DNA of 7,689 nt from the NCBI GenBank assembly GCA_002317115.1, contig DCIP01000148.1, forward strand, positions 1-7,689. Direction: 5' to 3'. Under the pieces are notes generated by a model. The model saw nothing but the letters and a program-made list of their open reading frames with translations. It was not told the origin of the DNA and did not search any database. Below are positions 1 to 5,767 of the stretch, piece after piece (position 1 is the first letter of the stretch; the number at the start of each line of letters is the position of its first letter). The translations under genes were made by a program, and so were the position numbers. The DNA comes from Candidatus Scybalocola fimicaballi. Lineage in GTDB: Bacteria > Bacteroidota > Bacteroidia > Bacteroidales > Paludibacteraceae.

Positions 1-301
1 TTGCGTTAAGAGCCTCTGCCTGAGCAATTGTACGAGGGAATCCGTCGAAGATAACACCTGGGATGTTCTTACCTTTGCTGTCAAGAGTAGAAGCAAGAAT
101 GTCGATGATTAGGCTGTCTGGAACCAACTGACCGTTGTCCATGTATTGCTTTGCTGTCTTACCAAGCTCTGTGCCATTTGCGATGTTAGCTCTTAGTACA
201 TCACCTGTTGAGATGTGAGCCAAACCAAACTCCTTGATGATAAGTTCGCTCTGTGTTCCCTTTCCTGAACCTGGAGCTCCGAAAATCACTACGTTTTTCA
301 T
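1..301 (-). CDS. adk: Adenylate kinase, N-terminal 100 residues (3' end cut by window edge)
   Basis: Adenylate kinase interconverts ATP + AMP and two ADP in the cytoplasm. The minus-strand frame opens at ATG 301-299 and runs off the left edge, so only about the first half of a usual 190-215 residue protein is present. Visible motifs are the P-loop [10 protein letters not shown] (residues 8-17, Lys14), the AMP-site segment HISTGDVLR after it, and DGFPRT (about 86-91), the family signature with the conserved Arg. Codons are strongly skewed to GGT, AAC, ATC and AAG, as expected for a highly expressed housekeeping gene. The gene starts 32 bp after the hpt stop. I see no TAnnTTTG box in that gap, so it is probably co-transcribed with hpt. 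The leader is AT-rich and lacks a Shine-Dalgarno sequence. Confidence 0.97.
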   Translation of the reverse strand, partial: MKNVVIFGAPGSGKGTQSELIIKEFGLAHISTGDVLRANIANGTELGKTAKQYMDNGQLVPDSLIIDILASTLDSKGKNIPGVIFDGFPRTIAQAEALNA

Positions 302-333
302 CTTTATTTGTTTAAAATTCGTTTATATTCTAA

Positions 334-876
334 TTAATCAATGCATTTGTATATTGAATCAAGATTTCTTGCATTACCGTCGAAATCCAATCCGTAGCCG
401 ATCACAAACTCTTTGGAAATCTCGAATCCGAAATAGTCGGCCTTAATGTCTGTCTTATTATTTTCTGGCTTGACGAGTAGGCTGGCGATTTTTACGTTTG
501 CTGCGCCCTTATCTTTAAGGTCGGCCGCAAACTGCTTCATTGTGACGCCTGAGTCGATGATGTCCTCCACCACAATGCAAGTTCTGCCCTTTATGCTGTC
601 TGGCAGACCAATTTCACGTTTTAGAGAACCTGTGCTTTGTGTGCCTTCATAAGATGAGTACTTCACGAATGCCATGTCGACGGCAGTTGGGATAGTGCGC
701 AACAAATCGGCGGCAAACACGTAAGCTCCAGAAAGCATCACTATAAAAAGCGGATTGTCAGACGCATTCTCACGCCATATCGTCGCTCCAAGCTCATTGA
801 CACGAGCTTGCAATTCGGCGGCACTGATCATCGGTGCAAACGTTTTACCTGCTATTTTGATTGTCTTTTCACTCAT
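334..876 (-). CDS. hpt: Hypoxanthine phosphoribosyltransferase
   Basis: This cytoplasmic purine-salvage enzyme converts hypoxanthine (often also guanine) plus PRPP to IMP (or GMP) and pyrophosphate. At 180 residues it has normal family length. Visible elements in order are loop I LSGAYVF (48-54), the flexible-loop segment SSYEGTQSTG (74-83), the PRPP-binding signature VVEDIIDSGVT (102-112, with Glu104, Asp105 and the catalytic-base Asp108), the base-contacting Lys in LLVKP (about 136), and the C-terminal YGLDFDGNARNL metal/base region (161-172). The ATG at 876 lies 27 nt downstream of a good promoter (904-935). It is followed by adk after 32 bp, so the two probably form a purine nucleotide operon. 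Nothing is truncated or unusual. Confidence 0.96.
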   Translation of the reverse strand: MSEKTIKIAGKTFAPMISAAELQARVNELGATIWRENASDNPLFIVMLSGAYVFAADLLRTIPTAVDMAFVKYSSYEGTQSTGSLKREIGLPDSIKGRTCIVVEDIIDSGVTMKQFAADLKDKGAANVKIASLLVKPENNKTDIKADYFGFEISKEFVIGYGLDFDGNARNLDSIYKCID

Positions 877-903
877 CTTTTGACCTTATTTAATAAGATA
901 TTG

Positions 904-935
904 CAAATTTAATGCATTATTCGCAAAAACGCAAT
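904..935 (-). promoter_or_regulatory. Bacteroidetes-type promoter of hpt(-adk)
   Basis: On the minus strand the box TAAATTTG (911-904) matches the Bacteroidetes -7 consensus TAnnTTTG exactly. ATTG (935-932), 20 nt upstream, is a 3/4 match to the -33 TTTG. The 3' end of the box is 28 nt from the A of the hpt ATG, so the mRNA leader would be about 20 nt. Spacing and distance agree closely with the promoter at 1989-2020. Confidence 0.65.
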
Positions 936-963
936 TTTTTGTAAAATGTCTATTGTAGAAAAT

Positions 964-991
964 CCTCTAAACTCTAAGCTTTAAGCTCTAA
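964..991. repeat. Degenerate 7-bp tandem repeat, four units
   Basis: Four consecutive heptads on the plus strand read CCTCTAA, ACTCTAA, GCTTTAA and GCTCTAA (consensus NCTYTAA). They lie immediately 3' of the stop codon of the J-domain gene (994-996 on the minus strand). The next heptad, ACTTATT, already degenerates into the coding end. The gap 877-993 otherwise holds only the hpt promoter. The tract contains AGCTT-T-AAGCT, but its one-base loop makes a real hairpin or terminator unlikely. Confidence 0.6.
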
Positions 992-993
992 AC

Positions 994-1962
994 TTATTTC
1001 TGCATAAACAGAATATCATAGCTCGTTTGGATCTGCTCAAACTGTTTTAGCAGTTCGTTTGTTTCTGTCGACGATTTACCTTTCATCCTATGTGGATGAC
1101 ATTTCTGTACTAATGTGTTGTATGCCAATTTGATAGAGTAGTCGTCCGCACCTTCTTCCAAACCTAATGTCTGCAGAGCCTTCTTTCGTAATTCTGCTTT
1201 CGACACCTCTTTGTCAATCTTCAATACTCTCATTCCATGAGCCGCCTCCATCTGACGGATAATCTCGTCCCCGATTCTCAATGTTTTGCCAATCTGACGC
1301 ATTTTTTCTGCCTCTTCTGGCACCATTGCACCGTCGTCTGACGCTATATCATATAAAGCGTAGTACAGATCGAGTGGAAAATTTTCGTCGACTTTGTCTG
1401 CATAGGCAAGCACCGTCGCACAATATTTTTTATAATCGGTAGCATGATATCCGAGTGTAAGTTTGAATGTGTTGTTCATCTCAAAACATTCCTTTGGAAA
1501 TTTTCTTTTGAAGAAGTCAAACACTTTCTCTCGCTCGCTTTCGGTGATGTCTCCGTCACTTCTTACCACCATGCTGAACAAGAATGGGATACCGACACTG
1601 TAAGCGTTGGCGTTGTTGGCAGAGTCGTCGAGATATTTCAGATGTTCAAAATAATGTTTTTTCTCGTTGTCGTCTTGCAGATGCAGGCCTATCACAAGAC
1701 CTCCGTAGATTCCGCACAACACCACTGACGGAAGCATGATTGACGGAGAAAAAAGATGGTAACCGATTATGATTCCGATGATTGCGGAGATAAAAGCCGC
1801 ATGCAGATACTCATTTCTTGTCATTGCGTCAAGCGTCACTCCAAGTATGAGGAGGGAAATAAGCAGCAGGTAACGGTCGTAGTCGTAAACGCAGAGTATG
1901 AATCCGACCACTGAAAGAATGAATCCTATCTGTGCTAATATTCTGAATGCGTTTCTTTTCAT
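994..1962 (-). CDS. Membrane-anchored TerB + degenerate J-domain protein (DjlA-like)
   Basis: This 322-residue protein has the DjlA layout: membrane anchor, TerB-like helical domain, C-terminal J domain. The N-terminus has about four hydrophobic segments (roughly 7-25, 28-45, 53-69 and 73-93), more than the single anchor of E. coli DjlA. A TerB-like region (about 120-245) shows two acidic repeats, RSDGDITESE and ASDDGAMVPEE. The J-like domain (about 262-319) keeps the helix II pattern IKLAYNTLVQKCHP and the helix III/IV pattern FEQIQTSYDIL. The invariant HPD, needed to stimulate the DnaK ATPase, is HPH (289-291, third codon CAT at 1092-1090). The family suggests an inner-membrane co-chaperone-like role. 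The altered motif suggests instead a J-like scaffold that may not activate DnaK. The gene has its own promoter (1989-2020) and is a likely single-gene unit upstream of hpt. Confidence 0.82.
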   Translation of the reverse strand: MKRNAFRILAQIGFILSVVGFILCVYDYDRYLLLISLLILGVTLDAMTRNEYLHAAFISAIIGIIIGYHLFSPSIMLPSVVLCGIYGGLVIGLHLQDDNEKKHYFEHLKYLDDSANNANAYSVGIPFLFSMVVRSDGDITESEREKVFDFFKRKFPKECFEMNNTFKLTLGYHATDYKKYCATVLAYADKVDENFPLDLYYALYDIASDDGAMVPEEAEKMRQIGKTLRIGDEIIRQMEAAHGMRVLKIDKEVSKAELRKKALQTLGLEEGADDYSIKLAYNTLVQKCHPHRMKGKSSTETNELLKQFEQIQTSYDILFMQK

Positions 1963-1988
1963 TTGATTCTGTGACGGTTTTGATGGCG

Positions 1989-2020
1989 CAAAATTATGAA
2001 TTTTTTGTGATTAAGGCAAA
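1989..2020 (-). promoter_or_regulatory. Consensus Bacteroidetes promoter of the J-domain gene
   Basis: On the minus strand TTTG (2020-2017) is followed by a 20-nt spacer and then TAATTTTG (1996-1989). Both are exact matches to the Bacteroidetes -33 TTTG and -7 TAnnTTTG elements. The box ends 27 nt before the A of the ATG at 1962, implying a leader of about 20 nt. It sits just downstream of the preceding terminator, so this gene is transcriptionally independent of the aldolase gene. Confidence 0.8.
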
Positions 2021-2045
2021 TGTGGATAGATGTGTAATTTATAAC

Positions 2046-2079
2046 AAAAAAAGACGCCTCATTTTCATGCGGCGTCTTT
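2046..2079 (-). terminator. Intrinsic terminator of the chorismate mutase-aldolase operon
   Basis: Read on the minus strand, a perfect 9-bp stem AAAGACGCC / GGCGTCTTT (2079-2071 with 2058-2050) is followed by a run of seven T (2052-2046, overlapping the end of the stem). Inside the 12-nt apex, CAT and ATG can pair around GAAA, giving an inner 3-bp helix capped by a GNRA-type tetraloop after one G-A mismatch. It lies 22 nt beyond the aldolase stop codon. On the plus strand there is only a short T run, so it works best for leftward transcription. Confidence 0.9.
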
Positions 2080-2101
2080 GTATTATAAAGAAATTGGTAT
2101 A

Positions 2102-3049
2102 TTATACCTCTTTTCCAGCCATTACTGACTCGTAGTAAGCTACGTAGTCGTCCTTCTGGTCGCTGTCCATCCAAGCCATTGCTGAACGTGGGTGGTCGTT
2201 CTGTGAACCAGTGATCATGTATGGCATGAAGTAACCCCAGTCGATCTCCTTCTGAAGTGGCTTAACCTGCTCCTGGATAACCTTAAGGATTGGCTTCAAC
2301 TTGTACTTAGGATTCTTCAAGAATGAGATCAACAACTCCATTGGACAGTTACCTGCACCACGTCCGATTCCCAACATTGTTGCGTCCAACATGTTTGCAC
2401 CACCGATGATACACTCGATTGTGTTAGCGAATGCCAACTGCTGGTTGTTGTGTCCGTGGAATCCGATTGTCTTGCCAGGAAGAGCCTCGATATACTTGCT
2501 TACCAAGTGGTGGATATCCTCTGAATACAAGCTTCCGAAGCTATCTACCAAGTAGAATGTTCCTACTCTTGATTTTGCAACGTCTGCCAATACCTCATCC
2601 AACTTACGCTCTGTAACCTTTGATACTGCCATCAAGTTGATTGTTGCTTCGTATCCCTTGTCGATCACGTGGTGTGCCAACTCGATTGCCTTGTCAATCT
2701 GGTAGTCGTAACATGCTACACGGAACATGTCTACTACGCTCTCAGACTTTGGACGGATATCGTCAAACTTGATACGGCCTATGTCAGCCATAACAGATAG
2801 CTTTGTGTTTGTGTTATTGTCTCCAACGATCTCACGTAGATCATCCTCAGCACATAGCTTCCATGGTCCGTATACATCACGTGAGAACTGGTCCTCGCTA
2901 CTGATGTAGCCAATCTCCATATAGTCAACTCCTGCCTCTACGCATGAGTTGTAAACTCCCTTGACAAAGTCCTTGCTAAACTGCCACTTGTTCATCAAAC
3001 CACCGTCGCGAACAGTACAGTCCAAAACTTTTAGTTCTTCTCTAAACAT
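2102..3049 (-). CDS. DRE-TIM/HMGL-like aldolase, DmpG (4-hydroxy-2-oxovalerate aldolase)-related
   Basis: This is a 315-residue TIM-barrel metal-dependent aldolase/lyase of the HMGL-like family. Visible motifs are LDCTVRDGG (9-17; catalytic Arg14 and metal ligand Asp15), EIGY (45-48), YLVDSFGSL (166-174), the metal-binding FHGHNN (197-202; His198, His200) and LGIGRGAGNCPMELL (226-240), which closely resembles the GxGRGAGN stretch of DmpG/BphI. The family retro-aldol-cleaves or condenses pyruvate-type enolates. The real substrate here is unknown. It is shorter than typical DmpG (about 340), and no acylating aldehyde dehydrogenase partner (DmpF) is nearby, so classical meta-cleavage catabolism is unlikely. 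It lies 7 bp after a PchB-like chorismate mutase gene and ends at a strong terminator. By eye, Asn is mostly AAC and Tyr mostly TAC, suggesting high expression. Confidence 0.88.
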   Translation of the reverse strand: MFREELKVLDCTVRDGGLMNKWQFSKDFVKGVYNSCVEAGVDYMEIGYISSEDQFSRDVYGPWKLCAEDDLREIVGDNNTNTKLSVMADIGRIKFDDIRPKSESVVDMFRVACYDYQIDKAIELAHHVIDKGYEATINLMAVSKVTERKLDEVLADVAKSRVGTFYLVDSFGSLYSEDIHHLVSKYIEALPGKTIGFHGHNNQQLAFANTIECIIGGANMLDATMLGIGRGAGNCPMELLISFLKNPKYKLKPILKVIQEQVKPLQKEIDWGYFMPYMITGSQNDHPRSAMAWMDSDQKDDYVAYYESVMAGKEV

Positions 3050-3056
3050 ATCGTTA

Positions 3057-3368
3057 TTATAAATTCATTATTTTCATTTCCTCGCTGATGAAGTACTGGA
3101 CCAACTTCTTGTAGATGTCCTCGATAACATCTGGATCCAATCCCTTCTCTTCTGCCCATTGGCGACGCTTGGCAAATACAGCCTTCTTACGGTCGGATGC
3201 ATCTATCGCCTCTGCTGTCTTCTCTTTGTATTTGACCACTTCCTTTACATATTCGAAACGCTCGCTCAACAGTGTGATAATGGCATTATCAATGTTGTCG
3301 ATCTCGTTGCGAACATCGGTGATGTTCTGACATTCCGAAGGCTTTTTATTTGTGACACTTGTTTTCAC
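3057..3368 (-). CDS. AroQ-type chorismate mutase, isochorismate pyruvate lyase (PchB)-like
   Basis: This is a small all-helical AroQ-fold (CM_2) protein. The family performs the chorismate-to-prephenate rearrangement, or in PchB cleaves isochorismate to salicylate and pyruvate. Alignment by eye with PchB is good along the whole length: PSEC..ITDVRNEIDNID, SERFEYVK, YKEK, then RRQWAEEKGLDPDVIEDIY and the last helix ending ISEEMKI. Counting from the GTG, conserved active-site residues are Arg20, Arg37, Lys48 and Arg60, and Glu97 replaces the usual Gln (PchB Gln90). No ATG precedes the domain. GTG at 3368 is chosen because it puts the start 26 nt from a possible -7 box, as in the neighbours, and gives 103 residues (PchB is 101). 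TTG at 3383 (108 residues) is the alternative. It is probably translated with the aldolase 7 bp downstream. Mutase versus lyase activity cannot be decided from sequence. Confidence 0.82.
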   Translation of the reverse strand: MKTSVTNKKPSECQNITDVRNEIDNIDNAIITLLSERFEYVKEVVKYKEKTAEAIDASDRKKAVFAKRRQWAEEKGLDPDVIEDIYKKLVQYFISEEMKIMNL

Positions 3369-3393
3369 AATACTAAAAATCAATAGTTAATTA

Positions 3394-3401
3394 CAAATTT
3401 T
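3394..3401 (-). promoter_or_regulatory. Possible -7 element for the chorismate mutase-aldolase operon
   Basis: AAAATTTG on the minus strand (3401-3394) differs from TAnnTTTG only at the first base. It lies 26 nt before the GTG at 3368, like the spacing of the two better promoters (27-28 nt). No TTTG occurs about 20 nt upstream, so the call is weak. A competing one-mismatch box, TAATTTCG, lies about 14 nt further upstream. Confidence 0.3.
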
Positions 3402-3524
3402 CTACGAAATTATAAAATTTTTCGATTATTTATGGCCAATATTCTCTATAATTCAAAAAAATAGCGAATTTTTATTTGTTTGGCGTTATTATGTTGTGTT
3501 TGTATGTGGATGTAGTAATCAATG

Positions 3525-3559
3525 ATTTCACATTCCGCATTTTTAATTCCGCATTTATT
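3525..3559. repeat. 14-bp direct repeat with heptad phasing
   Basis: ATTCCGCATTT occurs at 3532-3542 and again at 3546-3556, a 14-bp period. In 7-mers the tract reads ATTTCAC, ATTCCGC, ATTTTTA, ATTCCGC, ATTTATT. It lies in the divergent gap between the two operons and covers the place where the -33 element of the helicase promoter would fall. The rest of the gap 3402-3524 is AT-rich, with nothing further I can name. Confidence 0.55.
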
Positions 3560-3561
3560 TA

Positions 3562-3569
3562 TATATTTG
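3562..3569 (+). promoter_or_regulatory. -7 element of the helicase-phosphoesterase operon
   Basis: TATATTTG matches the Bacteroidetes TAnnTTTG box exactly. It ends 22 nt before the ATG at 3591, so the leader would be only about 15 nt. There is no clear TTTG at the -33 position, which falls inside the 14-bp direct repeat. This box argues against translation starting at the upstream ATG 3522. Confidence 0.5.
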
Positions 3570-3590
3570 TATCAGGAAAAGAATTTTCAC

Positions 3591-5756
3591 ATGAATATAG
3601 ACGTTTTCAAAGATCTAAACGATAGTCAGAAGGAGGCAGTACGCTCCACTGAGGGTAGGGTGCGTGTGGTGGCTGGCGCTGGTGCCGGCAAAACTAAGAC
3701 TCTTGCTGCAAGATATGCTTTTATTGTTTCCGCTCTTGGTATTGACCCTGCTAATATCCTTTGCCTGACTTTCACTAATAAAGCTGCTAAGGAGATGACT
3801 CAGCGTATAGCCAAACTTGTGGATAAGGGTAACTACAGTGATTTTGTATGTACTATCCATGGTTTCTGCGTGAAGTTTCTTCGTGCTGAAATCTACCATA
3901 TCGGTTTCCCTAAGTCGTTTACAATCATCGATGTGGAGGATCAGAAACAGATTGCTCACCAGGTGCTTGAACATCTTGGCGTCGATAAGAGCGTGAAGAA
4001 TATCAATAGTTTTCTTGCCGGTATCTCTAACCGTAAGTCGACGGGGGGATATGTTGAGACTTATCTCACTCAGACTGCTAATAAGATCGACGTGGAAAAC
4101 TGCCGCGATGAGTTTGAACTATACATCGCTATGCAGCTCAAACTGTTTGCTCTTGATTTCGATGATCTTGTCCACATCACTCTCTATATTCTTCATGCTT
4201 TTCCAGAGGTGCTTGATCATTGGCAGCAGGAACTCAACTATGTGATGGTGGATGAGGCTCAGGATTGTAACACTACGGATTGGAATCTTGTGGAGCTTCT
4301 TTCCGCTGGTTGCGGCAACTTGTTTATCGTGGGTGATCCAGACCAGGCTATCTATGAATGGCGTGGATCTGATCCGGGCTATTTTGTGAAATTCAAGGCT
4401 GACAAGGATGTCGTGCTTAACCGTAATTATCGATCGACGCCGGGCATCCTCGACGTCGCCAACAGCGTGATCAAGCATAACAAGAATCGTATCGACAAGG
4501 ATCTTTTTACGCAACGTGAGGCTGGTCCGTCGATTGTCCATTTCCACGCTCCGTCTGAACAGAAGGAGGCTGAATGGATTGTGAAGCAGATTAAGAAGAA
4601 GATGCAGGAGGATGAGACTAAAGCCAGTGATTTTGCTGTGCTTTACCGTGCTTCGTATCTATCTCGTTTCATAGAGCAGAATCTGATGAAGAATAACATC
4701 CCTTACCAGATTTGGGGTGGCATACGTTTCTTCGAACGTAAGGAGATCAAGGACGCTCTCTCTTATCTTCGTCTGATTGCTGCCGACGACGATTTGTCTT
4801 TCCTACGTATCTGCAATGTGCCGGCTCGTAAGATGGGAAAGAGTACCGTCTCCGCTCTACAGGCTCTTGCTCAAAAGGAGCAGAAATCACTTTTCGAAAC
4901 TCTTTGTTGGCATCGCGACGAACAACCGTTTAAGAAGGAACCGATTGCCAAATTCATTGATAATGTGAACGACTGGCGTGCTAAGGCTCCATATACGAGA
5001 ATCTCTCAGCTTCTTGAAAGCGTATTGAAGGAGAGTGGCTTAAAGGATGAAATTCGTATGGACGGTGATGATGACCGTTTGCAGAATGTGCTTGAACTTG
5101 TCAGCTCGGTGAAATATTACGAGGATACTGCTGAAGATGGTGCTACGTTGGTCTCTTATCTGCAGGATGTGGCTCTATATACCAATGCCGATTATACTAA
5201 AGAGACTGATTCTGTGAAACTTATGACTATCCATCAATCGAAAGGATTGGAGTTCCCTCACGTATTTGTTGTCGGTTTGAGCGACGGAATATTCCCAAGT
5301 CTACGTGCTATCCGTGAGCGAAAGAATCTTGCGGAAGAGGAGGAGCGACGTTTGATGTACGTGGCAATCACTCGTGCAGAGAAAACGTTGATGCTTACTG
5401 AGAGTGAGGGTTATAATGCCGCAACTCAGTCGGAGAAATTTCCGTCGAGATTCTTGCTTGAGATTCAGAGAAATCTGTTTGTTACAGAGGGTAAGATGGA
5501 TCCGATGCTTTGGGAAAACACTAAGCGTCTTGCCGGTGAAGATAATCAGTCGCGTCCGCTCAACGACACCGTCGTCAAGAGTGATTATTTCCAGGTGGGA
5601 GATAAGGTGCGTCATGAGATATTCGGAGATGGTGAGGTGCTTGGCACAGATCAGGGTAGAGATACGGTCAAGGTTCAGTTTGAAAATGGCGTGCGATCAT
5701 TACGTCCGTCATTCATCAAGAAAATCTCTGATATAGAGAACACATATCTAAGCTAA
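3591..5756 (+). CDS. uvrD: UvrD/PcrA-family superfamily 1A DNA helicase
   Basis: This is a 721-residue ATP-dependent 3'-to-5' DNA helicase of the UvrD/PcrA/Rep type, acting in excision repair, fork clearance and transcription-coupled repair. Motifs in order are Q motif LNDSQKEAV (about 9-17), Walker A AGAGAGKT (28-35, Lys34), Ia LTFTNKAAKEM, II DEAQD (221-225), III VGDPDQAIYEWRGS, IV LNRNYRST, V MTIHQSKGLEFPHVF, and VI EERRLMYVAITRAEK (about 585-600). The C-terminus, from GDKVRHEIFGDGEV (about 670) to 721, matches the Tudor-like domain by which PcrA/UvrD bind RNA polymerase. The frame is open back to ATG 3522, but those 23 extra residues would overlap the promoter and repeat. ATG 3591 aligns with the usual family N-terminus and is preferred. 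It may be a second, shorter UvrD paralogue rather than the main one. The phosphoesterase gene follows after 11 bp. Confidence 0.95.
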   Translation: MNIDVFKDLNDSQKEAVRSTEGRVRVVAGAGAGKTKTLAARYAFIVSALGIDPANILCLTFTNKAAKEMTQRIAKLVDKGNYSDFVCTIHGFCVKFLRAEIYHIGFPKSFTIIDVEDQKQIAHQVLEHLGVDKSVKNINSFLAGISNRKSTGGYVETYLTQTANKIDVENCRDEFELYIAMQLKLFALDFDDLVHITLYILHAFPEVLDHWQQELNYVMVDEAQDCNTTDWNLVELLSAGCGNLFIVGDPDQAIYEWRGSDPGYFVKFKADKDVVLNRNYRSTPGILDVANSVIKHNKNRIDKDLFTQREAGPSIVHFHAPSEQKEAEWIVKQIKKKMQEDETKASDFAVLYRASYLSRFIEQNLMKNNIPYQIWGGIRFFERKEIKDALSYLRLIAADDDLSFLRICNVPARKMGKSTVSALQALAQKEQKSLFETLCWHRDEQPFKKEPIAKFIDNVNDWRAKAPYTRISQLLESVLKESGLKDEIRMDGDDDRLQNVLELVSSVKYYEDTAEDGATLVSYLQDVALYTNADYTKETDSVKLMTIHQSKGLEFPHVFVVGLSDGIFPSLRAIRERKNLAEEEERRLMYVAITRAEKTLMLTESEGYNAATQSEKFPSRFLLEIQRNLFVTEGKMDPMLWENTKRLAGEDNQSRPLNDTVVKSDYFQVGDKVRHEIFGDGEVLGTDQGRDTVKVQFENGVRSLRPSFIKKISDIENTYLS

Positions 5757-5767
5757 TCGGTCGGATT

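Noticed and set aside
922..941. CAAAAA...TTTTTG dyad upstream of hpt as an operator
   Set aside because: It is A/T homopolymer pairing only, overlaps the promoter spacer, and has no specific match to a known operator.
978..991. Hairpin or terminator of the J-domain gene at AGCTT-T-AAGCT
   Set aside because: A one-base loop cannot form and there is no T run. The symmetry is a by-product of the heptad repeat.
2102..3368. Salicylate siderophore or aromatic meta-cleavage operon
   Set aside because: No isochorismate synthase, adenylation enzyme, dioxygenase or DmpF-type dehydrogenase is in the window, and Bacteroidales are mainly anaerobes.
3522..3590. Upstream ATG giving a 744-residue helicase
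   Set aside because: The extra 23 residues are encoded by the direct repeat and the exact -7 box. ATG 3591 fits the family N-terminus and the leader length.
4119..4547. 142-codon minus-strand open frame
   Set aside because: It lies entirely antisense within the helicase gene, has no recognisable motif and reflects the codon bias of the real gene. The same holds for the open frames at 3615-3974 and 5301-5615.
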